Of a stretch of DNA of 64,000 nt, positions 25,763 through 35,669 are shown piece after piece. Both the position numbers and the translations under genes were made by a program. Positions within the stretch are counted from its first letter, which is position 1; every line of letters starts with the position of its first letter. A model generated the notes under the pieces. The model searched no databases and was not told where the DNA came from. It worked only from the letters and a program-made list of their open reading frames with translations. Origin of the DNA: JBGTFE01 sp036403235 (GTDB lineage Bacteria; Acidobacteriota; Blastocatellia; Pyrinomonadales; Pyrinomonadaceae); NCBI GenBank assembly GCA_036403235.1, contig DASWRI010000067.1, positions 1 through 64,000 of the forward strand, given 5' to 3'.

Positions 25763-27055
25763 TCATTTGGCCGTTTTCTGCTCGGCGTTCTCGGTCTGCG
25801 CCGTGCTGTTTTGATTCGCTTCGGCGGCTTTCTTCAGATTGCGCTGAATCATTTCCTGAACGTCTTTTTTCGGAAGCGCAAAGTTTAGAATAAAAACTTT
25901 ACCGTTCGTCGTCGGCTGTTGCGCGCCGTTTAGCAAAATCGTTTCGTCTTGGCCGAGATTACCGAATTTCTTGGTCGTCGAAATCAGCAGGCCGAGTCCG
26001 CTCGCGATTGATTCGGCTTTTTCCGGCGATTTTTGCTCGGATTCGACAACGGCAAAAATTTTCTCCTGGTCCTGAACAAAGGTAATTTTTACTTTTTCCG
26101 CACCGAGATTTCTCAGGTAACCGAGCCAGCCGCTGTCGCCGACCGCTTCGAGCGCCTGCGTCGCGACTTCGACTATCTGTTTATCGCCCTCGGTATAGGT
26201 GATTCCCGATTTCGGTTTTTTCGTCGCTTTGTCGATACTCGTGTCAAATTTTCCTTCTTTCGTCAGAACGCCTTCGGCGACGACCTTAAACGGCTGATTC
26301 AAATCGACCTGCTGTTTGTCAATTTTTGTTTTAACCCCGTTGGCAAAATCGACCATTACCTGTTTGTTGATTTTGACTTCCTGGGCAGTTTCGTTCTGAG
26401 TCGCGGCGTCATCGGTTTTATTCGCCTTGTTGTCGGCCGTCGTGTCGCCGGGCAAAGTCGTCGGCGAATCGTTAACCATCGGCTTATTCGGCCTGGTATT
26501 TTTATATTTACGCGGCGTGATGGTCGGATTACCGCCGCCGAACGCGCTTTTCGGCAAGCTGCCGACGACCGCATTGTTGTTCGGCGTCGGCGTAATCGGC
26601 TTTGTATTCGTCAAATCGCTCGTTCCGCCAGTAATCGTCGGGTTGTTCGTAATGCCCGGGATGTCGGTTGACGGAGGAATTAACGTCGGGTCACCGAGCA
26701 CCTGCGCCGTCGTTTGTTCGGGGTTGGCGGTCGCAAAATAGCCTTCGGGATATTTGAACGGCTCGGTGTACTCGACAAAAGTAATGTCGGCGTCTTCCAG
26801 CTCGGTCTTAGCATAATCTTCGTTAACATAACGACTGTTGGCGACTTCGCTGCCGAGATAAAGCGCGTCCAAAACGCTGCAAACGCCGCCGGCCAGCGCC
26901 GAATCGCACGTTTTTCCGGTCAGAAAATCGGCCTGCGCGAAAAGGAAAAACGCGACTATATTGATAATCAGCGAAGCACCCATAATCTTGTATAGATGCG
27001 ACGTCCACTGCCATCCTTTTAACTCGTAACCCTGAAAAAGCTCTTGTTCCTGCAT
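25763..27055 (-). CDS. Membrane protein with long Pro/Thr-rich linker, unknown function
   Basis: 430 residues from the ATG at 27055 (MQEQELFQGYELKGWQW); the open frame extends 13 codons further but those residues look like leader. One strong membrane helix at about 22-42 (IMGASLIINIVAFFLFAQADF). Then a low-complexity linker rich in Pro, Thr and Asn (TPTPNNNAVVGSLPKSAFGGGNPTITPRK) and a C-terminal soluble domain from about 230 (VKINKQVMVDFANGVKTKIDKQQVDLNQPFKVVAEGVL). The layout resembles an envelope sensor or tethered periplasmic protein, but no family is recognised. Confidence 0.7.
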   Translation of the reverse strand: MQEQELFQGYELKGWQWTSHLYKIMGASLIINIVAFFLFAQADFLTGKTCDSALAGGVCSVLDALYLGSEVANSRYVNEDYAKTELEDADITFVEYTEPFKYPEGYFATANPEQTTAQVLGDPTLIPPSTDIPGITNNPTITGGTSDLTNTKPITPTPNNNAVVGSLPKSAFGGGNPTITPRKYKNTRPNKPMVNDSPTTLPGDTTADNKANKTDDAATQNETAQEVKINKQVMVDFANGVKTKIDKQQVDLNQPFKVVAEGVLTKEGKFDTSIDKATKKPKSGITYTEGDKQIVEVATQALEAVGDSGWLGYLRNLGAEKVKITFVQDQEKIFAVVESEQKSPEKAESIASGLGLLISTTKKFGNLGQDETILLNGAQQPTTNGKVFILNFALPKKDVQEMIQRNLKKAAEANQNSTAQTENAEQKTAK

Positions 27056-27208
27056 AAAACTTTTATAAAAACCTATATAATAAATATCAATCAAAATATA
27101 GATGCCCGGCGGCCCTAAACCGTTGCGGACAAATTGTTATTTTATCATCTTCGCCCGCCAATTGAAAGCAATAGACTTTGCCGCGCGAAACCTTTAACAT
27201 TTAAGTTT

Positions 27209-28096
27209 ATGGCACGTTCCCGAAGCAAAGACCGCGGCGCTAAATCGGACAGGCGCTCTTCGGCGCGCTCAAATGTCAACCGCCGTAAAGAACGAAGTTT
27301 TAAACGCGAACTTGCAGACGAAAGTTCCGTCAAAAGCTCCGAACCGCGCTTTTCGCCCTTTCAACTAAAAGCTGTGGAACGCCTTCTCGCCGGTATCGGA
27401 ACGCCCGAACCGCAGCCGCTCGTGCCTGACGATTTTCAAATCGACGCGTTAAAATCAATCGAAACGCAGGACGTTCTCGTCACCGCGCCGACCGGCAGCG
27501 GAAAAACATGGATTGCGCGCGAGGAAATCAGAAGACTGCTCGCGAGCGGCAAGCGAGCGTGGTACACGACGCCTCTGAAAGCCCTGACCAATTCGAAATA
27601 CACCGAGTTTTCTCAGGAATTCGGCGCGGAAAAAGTCGGGATTTTAACGGGCGATAGAAAAGAAAACTGGGACGCGCCCCTGATTGTCGGGACGACGGAA
27701 ATTTACCGCAACCAGCTTTTCGACGCGCTCCGGCAGGGCGAGCAGGTGCGGACGGATTTTGTAATTTTAGACGAAGCGCATTATCTGGCCGACGAAGACC
27801 GCGGGCACGTCTGGGAGGAAGCGATAATTTTGAGCCCGCCGCGCATCCGGCTGCTTCTGCTTTCGGCGACAATTGGAAACGCCGAAGAATTTGCGAGCTG
27901 GATTGAAGAAGTGCGCGGCACGCGCGTTCGCGTCATCAACCGCGCCGGCTCGCGCCCGGTCGAGCTTCGCGCCGCCTTTCTCGCGCCGAATCTGCAGCTT
28001 TTCCCTCTGTTTGACGAAAGCGGCAAATGGAACCGCGCCATCGAGCAGTTTGCCCAGACCGACGACAACCGCTTCGACCGTCGCCGGCACCGCTAG
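27209..28096 (+). CDS. Ski2/HelY-like DExH helicase, N-terminal half (RecA1)
   Basis: 295 residues from the ATG at 27209. A basic, disordered N-terminus (1-50) leads into RecA domain 1: Walker A VTAPTGSGKTW, motif Ia TPLKALTNSKYTEF, DEAH box VILDEAHYLAD and motif III LLLSATIGN. It ends abruptly after QTDDNRFDRRRHR at the linker to RecA2. The remaining helicase is encoded at 33719-35584 on the same strand. The two parts add up to 916 residues, close to the mycobacterial HelY (about 900). Alone it lacks motifs IV-VI and could not be a working helicase. Confidence 0.88.
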   Translation: MARSRSKDRGAKSDRRSSARSNVNRRKERSFKRELADESSVKSSEPRFSPFQLKAVERLLAGIGTPEPQPLVPDDFQIDALKSIETQDVLVTAPTGSGKTWIAREEIRRLLASGKRAWYTTPLKALTNSKYTEFSQEFGAEKVGILTGDRKENWDAPLIVGTTEIYRNQLFDALRQGEQVRTDFVILDEAHYLADEDRGHVWEEAIILSPPRIRLLLLSATIGNAEEFASWIEEVRGTRVRVINRAGSRPVELRAAFLAPNLQLFPLFDESGKWNRAIEQFAQTDDNRFDRRRHR

Positions 28097-28098
28097 TC

Positions 28099-28157
28099 AA
28101 CTGAAAACTGAAAACTGAAAACTGAAAACTATATTACCTTTCAGATTTCAGTTTTTA
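28099..28157. repeat. CTGAAAA-unit stem-loop at the left edge of the inserted segment
   Basis: Left arm is four ACTGAAAA units ending at 28130; right arm CTTTCAGATTTCAGTTTTT. It starts three bases after the helicase N-half stop. The inserted giant gene's other side has a comparable GTGAAAA element at 33634. Confidence 0.75.
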
Positions 28158-28300
28158 AACCAACTTTTCGCCAACTTTTTTCATCTCAAACTGTCTTTTT
28201 AACCCCTGAATTTTCACTGTATTGTCGTAGGAAAAATCCGCCTGCGCGGGAAAAGCGCTCAATATATTTTTTATTTTTTTACGGGGTAGTTGTATTTAAC

Positions 28301-31300
28301 ATGAAAAAATCTCTTTTTATCGTCTCAATTTTAGTTTTCACAGCAGTTGTTTTTAATTTAATTTTTTATAAATCTCATCAAACTTTTACGGAGCAGACAC
28401 AAAATCAAGTTCAGCCCGGAGCGGCGGAAACAGGCGATGCTCAAATTCAGCAGAAACAAAAAATCGCCGAAGAATACGGCAAGCTGCCGATAAATTTCGA
28501 GCCGAATATGGGACAAACCGACGACGAGGTGAAATTCCTGGCGCGCGGACACGGCTATTCGCTTTTTCTCACCGGACGCGAGGCCGTTCTGGCTTTGCAA
28601 AAGCGCGGCAAGACAAAAGCGCAGGATAAAAATGCGGTCGTTAAGATGCAGATTCAGGGCGCAAACGATTCGCCGGCGGCGAGCGGTCTCGACAAAACGG
28701 ACGCGAAATCGAATTATTTTATCGGCAGCGACCCGAACAAATGGCAGCGCGAAGTTCCGAATTTCCGGCAGGTCAAATTCGAGCAAATTTATGCTGGCGT
28801 CGATGTCGTCTATTACGGTAACGGGCAGCAGCTCGAATACGACTTCGTCGTCCGGCCGAACGCCAGTCCCGACCAGATTAAATTAAAATTCGACGGCGTA
28901 AAATCAGCGAAAATCGACGCTAAATCTGGCGATTTGCTGCTCGAAACCGGCGCCGGAACGATTCGCCAGCACAAACCGCTCGTCTATCAAAACATCGACG
29001 GCGCGCGCAAAGAAATTGCAAGTTCATACGTTCTTGCAAAAGATAAAGGACAAACGACGAAGGACGAATTCTCAGTTTCATTCAAACTGGCCGAATACGA
29101 CAAATCGAAAGAATTAGTCATCGACCCGGTTCTCGCTTACGGCAGTTATCTGGGCGGAAATTTGTTTGACGAGGGCCGCGCGATTACGGTTGACGCGCAG
29201 GGCAACGCCTACATCGTCGGAACGGCCGCTTCGCGCAATTTCCCGACGACCGCCGGAACAATCAAACCGGCGCTTCTCTCGTCGACCAACGCTGACCAGT
29301 TCTGGTACGACGCTTTCGTGACGAAGGTCAATCCGACCGGAACGGCGCTCGTTTTCTCGACTTATTACGGCGGGCGCAACGGCAACGAAACGGGTTCTGG
29401 CGTCGCGGTCGATGCGCAGGGCAACGTGCTTCTCAGCGGTACGACGATGTCGGCGGATTTGCCGCTCGTCAACGCTTATCAGGGGACTTTCGGCGGAACG
29501 GACGACGTGTTCGCCGCCAAATTAAATCCGACCGGCTCGAATATTATTTATTCGACGTATCTCGGCGGAAACAATACGGATTCGGGCGGCAAAATCGCTC
29601 TCAATCCCGCCAGCGGAGAAGCGACTTTCGCCGGGACGACCGCGTCGCCGGATTTCCCGACGACCGCCGGAGCTTACAAGGAAAAACTATGCAGTTCGCC
29701 GCAGACGTGCAGCGGAATTTTTTATTCGGGCAGCTACGTCGTCAAGCTTTCCGCGACGGGCAGCGCGATTTTCTCGACTCTTTTCGATATGGCAATCAAC
29801 GACGTCGCGCTCGATACAACCGGCAACATCGTTGTCGGCGGAACGGCCGGGACGATTCCGGCCACGCCCGGCGCGTTTCAAACCGCATCGAGCGGCGGCG
29901 TCGAAGGTTTTATCGCCAAATTAAATCCGACGGGCAACACGCTCGTTTTCGGAACTTTCCTCGGCGGCGGTCTGCAGTCCGACCGCGTCAAATCAATCGC
30001 GGTCGATTCGACCGGAAACATATACGCCGCCGGGCAAACGCAAAACACCGCATTTCCGACGACCGCAGGCGCGTTTGACCAGATATTTAACGGCGGTGAA
30101 GACGCATTTTTGACAAAATTCAACCCGTCGGGCTCGGCGCTCGTTTATTCGACGTTTTTCGGCGGAAGCGCAAAAGACGAGCCGTTTGCAATCGGTCTCG
30201 GAACGGACGACAGCGCGTTTGTCGCGGGCGAAACGACGAGCGGCGCGACCTTTCCACTCAAAAATTCGATTAACGGAACAAACGGGACGATTTTCGTGAC
30301 GCGCTTTAACGCGGACGCGACGGCGCTCGTTTTCTCGACGTTTTTGGGTCAGGGCGGCGCTTATGATTTGGCGGTCGACGGCGCAAACAACGCATACGCG
30401 ACCGGCCACACGACTTCGATTCAGGTTACGCCCGACGCGTTTCAGCCGATGAAAGGCGATGCGACCGCTACGGCTTCGACCAAAGACGCTTTTGTCATCA
30501 AGCTCACTTCGACGGACGAAAACGCGCCCGCCTACAGCATCAGCGGAACGGTCAACGACCCGACGCAATACGGCAATTACTCGCCCGTCGTAGTTACGCT
30601 TTCGGGAACGGTAAACCGCTCCGTTGTTTTGCCTTACGGCAACGGAAGCGGCATCATTCCATACTTTTTCGGCAGTCTTCCGGCAGGCGGAAATTATGTC
30701 GTCAGAGTCAGGAAAGCCGGTTTCGGAACCGACCCGGAAAGCGTCAGCTTTAACAATCTCGGCGCCAATCAGTCTGCCGATTTCACGATTCTCGACAACC
30801 AAAAACCCGTCGGCGTCATTACTTCACCCGAATATGGCGCGACTTACAGCGCGCCCGCGACGATTACGATTCAGGCGACGGCTTCCGACCCGGACGGGCA
30901 CGCGATTGAGAAAGTCGATTTCGTCGCCTACAACAGCGACGAAGGCTCCGTAAATATCGGAACGGACACGGCCGCGCCGTATGAAATCACGTGGCAAAAC
31001 GTGCCGCAGGGCACATGGGCTTTGTATGCGATTCCGACCGACTCGCTCGGCCTGCGCGGCGAATCGACGCCCGTCGTAAACGTTTTTGTCGTCGATTCGA
31101 CCGGCCTCAGCGTTTCTATAGCCAGCCCGACCGGCGGACAAACCTTTGTTCAGGGCGATACCGTTCCCTTGAGCGCGGACGTTTCGTCTTCGACTGCGGT
31201 GCTGGAATTTTACGACCAGGACAACAATCTGGTCGGCAGACGGACAAGCGCGCCGTGGTCGACGACGTGGCGCATCCTGGACGCGGGAAATTACACGGTC

Positions 31301-33622
31301 AGGGCGAAAGTTTTCAATTCGCAGGGAGAGTCCGTCACCTCCGCGCCGGTTAATATCGCGGTTAGTCCGAGAAATCACCGCATCGCCGGACAAATTTACA
31401 ACAATATCACGGGAGTTCCGCTCGGCAATATCACGCTCAATCTGACGAGCTCGACCAATCCGAACGTCTCGGCGACGACGGCAACCGATTCGAGCGGAAA
31501 TTATCTGTTCACGGATTTGGGCGCGACCGTTAATGACGGCATCACGATTACGCCCGTATCGAGTAGCTATAATTTCACGCCGTCGGCCATAAACATCGGC
31601 TATCTCGGTTATATCGACTGGGGCAACGAGAATTTTCAGGCCGCTCCGCAAACCGGGATTTCTCTCAATATGACGAGCCCGGCCGCTTATCAAACTTATA
31701 ACGCTCCGGCGACCGTAAGCTTTGCCGCCGATGCTTCGAGCACGGCGGGCGCGATTACAAAGGTCGAATTTTTCCGTCGAAATCCGGGCGGCGCTTTGAC
31801 TTTGCTCGGTTCGGACACGACCGCTCCGTACAGTTTTGACTGGATCGGAGTCGCGGCGGGCGATTATGCGCTTCTGACGCGCGCGACCGATTCGACCGGA
31901 GCTTTTGTGCAGACCGACACGGTTATCATCACGGTCAACGCCGCTCCGACGACCGTTCGCCTGCAGGGCGATGTTACCAATACGGGCGGCGGTTATATGC
32001 CGGGCATCACCGTAAAACTGACCGGAACAGCCAACGGAACGCCGATAACACAGACCTCGGTTTCCAATTATTTCGGCGCATACGGATTTTTCAACCTGCC
32101 GGCCGGCGGAAATTACACGATTACGCCGCAACCGGCCGGCGATATGACTTTTACGCCGCCCACGGTGACGGTAAACAGCGCAACCGAAGATTATCTGGAC
32201 ATCGATTTTGTCGCGTCGCAGCCGAATCAAGCGCCGGCCGTTCAAATCAATTCTCCGGCGGACGGAGCGGTTTATACGATGCCTGCGACGATTCCGTTTA
32301 ACGTGACGGCATCGGACACGGACGGGCAAATCGTGCATTTGACTGTTACGGCGACGAGCTCTTCGCAGTCGTTCAACGTCGGACAATCAAACAGCGGCAC
32401 ATTTAACGCGCCGTGGCAGCCGAGCGCGCCCGGAGACTACACGATTTGGGGACAGGCGCGCGACAACGGCGGCTTGATAACCAGCGTTTCGATTCACATC
32501 ACGGTCAATCCGCCCTCGCCCGTTTCGATTTCGGGGCGCATAGTCAATCGCGACAGTGAAGGCATCGCGGGCGTAACGATTGAGCTGAAAGACTATCCGC
32601 AGGATGAAAATGTAATCGCGACGGCGACGACCGACGCCGGCGGAAATTATACGATTCCGAACGTCCCGACTTTCCAGAGCTACATTTTGCGGGCGAAGAG
32701 TCTCGACCACACGTTTTCGCCGCAGCAGCGCACATTCTTTAACGTCGGCGCGAGCCAGGCGAATGCGGATTTCACCGGAACTTTGCAGGTTCAGCGCTCG
32801 GATTTTGACGGCGACGGACAGAGCGATATGGCTGTCTGGCGGCCTTCGACCGGCGTCTGGTACGTCAATCGTTCGACCGACCAGACCTACACGGCCTTGC
32901 AGTTCGGCGGCGAAAGCTTCGGCGACGTGGCCGTTCCGGGAAATTTTGACGGCGACAAGAAAACCGATTACGCCGTTTTCCGCGGCGGCATCTGGTATGT
33001 CATGAACAGCTCGAACGGGCAGACGAAATCAATCCAGTTCGGCTTTGCGACCGATAAACCCGTCGCGGGCGACTACGACGGCGACGGAAAAACCGATATC
33101 GCCGTCTTTCGTCCGGAAACGGGCGTCTGGTATATCCAGCGCAGCTCGGACGGCTCTTACGATATACGCCAATTCGGTTTGAACGGCGACGTCCCGCTCG
33201 TCGGCGATTACGACGGCGACGGCAAGACCGATTTGACCGTCTGGCGACCTTCGACCGGCGTCTGGTACGTTTTGCAGAGCACCGACGCAAACGCGCGCTC
33301 GTATCAGTTCGGCGTCAACGGCGACACGCCGCTCGTCGGAGATTTTGACGGCGATAAAATCGCGGATTACACGATTTTCCGCCCGTCGACCGGCGTCTGG
33401 TATGTCAATTTAAGCTCGAACGGCGGATTTAAAATCCTGCAGTGGGGCGTCTCGACCGACATTCCCGTTCTGGGCGATTTTGACCGTGACGGCAAGACCG
33501 ACTTCGGCGTCTTCCGCAAATCCGAAGGCAACTGGTATGTCTTTAAGAGTTCCGACAATTCTTACGTCATCCGGCAGTTCGGTCTGAACGGCGATATGCC
33601 GATTCCGGCCGCTTACCGCTAA
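28301..33622 (+). CDS. Giant secreted multidomain protein: DUF7948, SBBP propeller repeats, Ig-like and carboxypeptidase-regulatory domains, FG-GAP/VCBS-like repeats
   Basis: 1773 residues with an N-terminal hydrophobic anchor (1-24). Domain order: DUF7948-type N-terminal domain (about 60-275: FEPNMGQTDDEVKFLARG, NYFIGSDPNKWQREVPNF); SBBP beta-propeller repeats (about 275-740: LNPTGSNIIYSTYLGG, FVTKVNPTGTALVFSTYYGG); then alternating carboxypeptidase-regulatory-like (SISGTVND.., HRIAGQIYN.., VSISGRIVN..) and Ig-like domains (ITSPEYGATYSAPATI.., INSPADGAVYTMPATI..) to about 1490; and six to seven C-terminal repeats of about 48 residues with DxDxDGxxD calcium loops and a WY(V/I) motif. A cell-surface or secreted binding/adhesion protein. 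It sits between the two halves of a helicase gene. Confidence 0.9.
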   Translation: MKKSLFIVSILVFTAVVFNLIFYKSHQTFTEQTQNQVQPGAAETGDAQIQQKQKIAEEYGKLPINFEPNMGQTDDEVKFLARGHGYSLFLTGREAVLALQKRGKTKAQDKNAVVKMQIQGANDSPAASGLDKTDAKSNYFIGSDPNKWQREVPNFRQVKFEQIYAGVDVVYYGNGQQLEYDFVVRPNASPDQIKLKFDGVKSAKIDAKSGDLLLETGAGTIRQHKPLVYQNIDGARKEIASSYVLAKDKGQTTKDEFSVSFKLAEYDKSKELVIDPVLAYGSYLGGNLFDEGRAITVDAQGNAYIVGTAASRNFPTTAGTIKPALLSSTNADQFWYDAFVTKVNPTGTALVFSTYYGGRNGNETGSGVAVDAQGNVLLSGTTMSADLPLVNAYQGTFGGTDDVFAAKLNPTGSNIIYSTYLGGNNTDSGGKIALNPASGEATFAGTTASPDFPTTAGAYKEKLCSSPQTCSGIFYSGSYVVKLSATGSAIFSTLFDMAINDVALDTTGNIVVGGTAGTIPATPGAFQTASSGGVEGFIAKLNPTGNTLVFGTFLGGGLQSDRVKSIAVDSTGNIYAAGQTQNTAFPTTAGAFDQIFNGGEDAFLTKFNPSGSALVYSTFFGGSAKDEPFAIGLGTDDSAFVAGETTSGATFPLKNSINGTNGTIFVTRFNADATALVFSTFLGQGGAYDLAVDGANNAYATGHTTSIQVTPDAFQPMKGDATATASTKDAFVIKLTSTDENAPAYSISGTVNDPTQYGNYSPVVVTLSGTVNRSVVLPYGNGSGIIPYFFGSLPAGGNYVVRVRKAGFGTDPESVSFNNLGANQSADFTILDNQKPVGVITSPEYGATYSAPATITIQATASDPDGHAIEKVDFVAYNSDEGSVNIGTDTAAPYEITWQNVPQGTWALYAIPTDSLGLRGESTPVVNVFVVDSTGLSVSIASPTGGQTFVQGDTVPLSADVSSSTAVLEFYDQDNNLVGRRTSAPWSTTWRILDAGNYTVRAKVFNSQGESVTSAPVNIAVSPRNHRIAGQIYNNITGVPLGNITLNLTSSTNPNVSATTATDSSGNYLFTDLGATVNDGITITPVSSSYNFTPSAINIGYLGYIDWGNENFQAAPQTGISLNMTSPAAYQTYNAPATVSFAADASSTAGAITKVEFFRRNPGGALTLLGSDTTAPYSFDWIGVAAGDYALLTRATDSTGAFVQTDTVIITVNAAPTTVRLQGDVTNTGGGYMPGITVKLTGTANGTPITQTSVSNYFGAYGFFNLPAGGNYTITPQPAGDMTFTPPTVTVNSATEDYLDIDFVASQPNQAPAVQINSPADGAVYTMPATIPFNVTASDTDGQIVHLTVTATSSSQSFNVGQSNSGTFNAPWQPSAPGDYTIWGQARDNGGLITSVSIHITVNPPSPVSISGRIVNRDSEGIAGVTIELKDYPQDENVIATATTDAGGNYTIPNVPTFQSYILRAKSLDHTFSPQQRTFFNVGASQANADFTGTLQVQRSDFDGDGQSDMAVWRPSTGVWYVNRSTDQTYTALQFGGESFGDVAVPGNFDGDKKTDYAVFRGGIWYVMNSSNGQTKSIQFGFATDKPVAGDYDGDGKTDIAVFRPETGVWYIQRSSDGSYDIRQFGLNGDVPLVGDYDGDGKTDLTVWRPSTGVWYVLQSTDANARSYQFGVNGDTPLVGDFDGDKIADYTIFRPSTGVWYVNLSSNGGFKILQWGVSTDIPVLGDFDRDGKTDFGVFRKSEGNWYVFKSSDNSYVIRQFGLNGDMPIPAAYR

Positions 33623-33633
33623 AAAAGTAAAAA

Positions 33634-33699
33634 ACTAAAAGTGAAAAGTGAAAAGTTCGGGAAAATTCCCGGCTTTTCACTTTTCACTTTTCACTTTTA
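33634..33699. repeat. GTGAAAA-unit stem-loop at the right edge of the inserted segment
   Basis: Left arm ACTAAAAGTGAAAAGTGAAA then AGTTCGGGAA; right arm TTCCCGGCTTTTCACTTTTC then ACTTTTCACTTTTA. It follows the stop of the giant gene by 12 bases and precedes the helicase C-half. Confidence 0.8.
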
Positions 33700-33718
33700 A
33701 CTGCTTTAATATTTCTTA

Positions 33719-35584
33719 GTGAGATTCAAATTACCAGAAATTCCGCCGCCGAAGCTTATCTCGTCTCTGAGAAGCTATAATCTTCTGCCCGCGATTATTT
33801 TTCTGCCGACGCGCCGCAAATGCGACGAAGCGGCGCTCGAAGTCGCCGCCGACAAATCACAAAAAATCGACGCCGAAAAACAGGAACTGCGGTTTGAGAT
33901 TTACAACGAGTTTCTGCTTGAATATCCCGAGATAAGACAGCATAAACATCGCAAGATTCTGCTGCGCGGCGGCGTCGCATCGCATCACGCGGGACACATT
34001 CCGGCGTGGAAGCTGCTCATCGAAAAAATGATGTCAAAAGGACTTCTGAATGCGATTTTTGCGACATCGACCGTCGCCGCCGGAGTTGATTTTCCCGCTC
34101 GCACCGTCGTTATTACCAACGCCGACACGCGCGGCAACGACGGTTGGCGCGCGCTTCAGGCATCGGAGCTTCAGCAAATGACCGGACGCGCCGGGCGACG
34201 CGGAAAAGACAACGTCGGTTTTGTCATACTCGCCCCCGGGCAGTTTCAAAATCCGCCGAAAATTGCGCAGCTCTTAAAATCGCCGCCCGACGCTCTGCAA
34301 AGCCAGTTTCGCGCGACGTATTCTTCGCTTTTGAATCTGCTCGACGCTTACGGAAATTTTTCGCAGGTTCGCGAAATCGCCGAAAAAAGCTTTGCCTTTC
34401 GCGAAACGGCGCAGCAAATCTCGCGGCTCGAGAAAACGCGCGCGCGGCGCTTGCAGGAATTAAATAAAAAGCTCGATGCAAACGAATTCGGCTTTACCAC
34501 CGACACGGCGCGCGCTTTTGAAAGACTTTCGAATTCGCGGCTCCGCCTTCAGGAAAAACTGCCGCACACGCGCGCCGAAATCCGTCAAAACTGGCTTCGC
34601 GAAAACGTCACCGAAGGCCGAATCGTGACGAAAGGCAGAAACGCGAAAAAGTTTTTTCTGGTCTTAAACGTTTTCGGCGAAAAAGTCGTCGTGATGGACG
34701 AGGAAGGCCGCGGCGCGACGCTCGCGCTTTCAAATGTCGGGCGCGTTTTCGCCAAAAATTACAAGATTGAAGAAAAATCGCTCGAAGCGGCGTTTTACGA
34801 CATTCACGAAAACAAAAATCCCGTAATCGAAGAGCCGCGCCTTTCGCTGCACAAAAGCGATTCCGAAGAAGCCGAATTTATTCTCGCGGGCGCCATCGAA
34901 CGTCTTCTGCCCGAAAATTTGAGCGAGGAGGCAAAACGACGTGCGCACCAGCTTTTGTGGGAAACATGGGACGACGCCGAGTTTCTGGAAAAAACGTGGC
35001 GCGACATTGAAATTTTAAAAAACGAAATCTGGCTGCCGTTCGAGCGTCGCGCGCAGGTTTTAAATCATTTCGGTTATCTCGATTTTATTTCGCAAAAAGT
35101 TACCGAGCGCGGGAAGTGGCTCGCCGACGTCAGAGTCGACCGGCCGCTGCTGGTCGGCGAAGCGCTGCGGCACGGGCTTTTTGAAAAAATGGAAACAAAA
35201 CACGTCGCCGCTCTGATGGCGGCGCTCGCGGCCGATTCGGACAGAAATTACGGCGAGCTTCACTTGTCCGACAAAATTCTCGACGTTTTGACCGCCTTTG
35301 AAGACATCGTTTACGAAGTTTCGAACGCCGAGTGGAAATTCGGCGTCGAGCCTGCGCCGGAGATGAATTTTTCGGCCGCCGCCACTGCCGAAGCCTGGGC
35401 GAGCGGCACGAGCTGGAGCGATTTGGTTTACCAGACAAAAGCCGAAGAAGGCGACCTCGTGCGGCTTTTATCGCGAACCGGCGAAGCGCTTTTGCAAATC
35501 TCGCAGCTTAAAATCTCGAATCCGCCAGCCGCCGAAATCGCGCGCGCAACCGCCGAGATTATCTTGCGCGAGCCGATTCGGTGA
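33719..35584 (+). CDS. Ski2/HelY-like helicase, C-terminal part (RecA2, helical bundle)
   Basis: 621 residues from a GTG at 33719; a stop in frame at 33707 and no Shine-Dalgarno leave no better start. It begins exactly where RecA2 should: RFKLPEIPPPKLISSL, then AIIFLPTRRKCDEAA, motif V ATSTVAAGVDFPARTVVIT and motif VI QMTGRAGRRGKDNVG. After that comes the DSHCT-like helical C-terminal domain (from about 330) with RELLW..LPFERRAQVLNHFGYLDF. Lacks Walker A and DEAH, supplied by the half at 27209. The absence of stops argues for either a recent break or a retained two-piece enzyme. Confidence 0.88.
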   Translation: MRFKLPEIPPPKLISSLRSYNLLPAIIFLPTRRKCDEAALEVAADKSQKIDAEKQELRFEIYNEFLLEYPEIRQHKHRKILLRGGVASHHAGHIPAWKLLIEKMMSKGLLNAIFATSTVAAGVDFPARTVVITNADTRGNDGWRALQASELQQMTGRAGRRGKDNVGFVILAPGQFQNPPKIAQLLKSPPDALQSQFRATYSSLLNLLDAYGNFSQVREIAEKSFAFRETAQQISRLEKTRARRLQELNKKLDANEFGFTTDTARAFERLSNSRLRLQEKLPHTRAEIRQNWLRENVTEGRIVTKGRNAKKFFLVLNVFGEKVVVMDEEGRGATLALSNVGRVFAKNYKIEEKSLEAAFYDIHENKNPVIEEPRLSLHKSDSEEAEFILAGAIERLLPENLSEEAKRRAHQLLWETWDDAEFLEKTWRDIEILKNEIWLPFERRAQVLNHFGYLDFISQKVTERGKWLADVRVDRPLLVGEALRHGLFEKMETKHVAALMAALAADSDRNYGELHLSDKILDVLTAFEDIVYEVSNAEWKFGVEPAPEMNFSAAATAEAWASGTSWSDLVYQTKAEEGDLVRLLSRTGEALLQISQLKISNPPAAEIARATAEIILREPIR

Positions 35585-35669
35585 TTTTTACTATAAATTT
35601 TTTCTGAACTCGCACAGGTTATATTCGTTTGTTAAAATGAAGACAGCTCTCGTTTGAGCTTTAAAATTT

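Noticed and set aside
30824..32386. A 520-codon open frame antisense to the giant surface protein
   Set aside because: Extremely Arg-rich and repetitive, mirroring the repeat modules on the plus strand; no start context or domain.
28097..33718. A classic insertion sequence causing the helicase break
   Set aside because: No transposase or terminal inverted repeats enclosing the giant gene; only tandem-unit stem-loops and a 4-base TAGT shared by both edges, too short to be meaningful.
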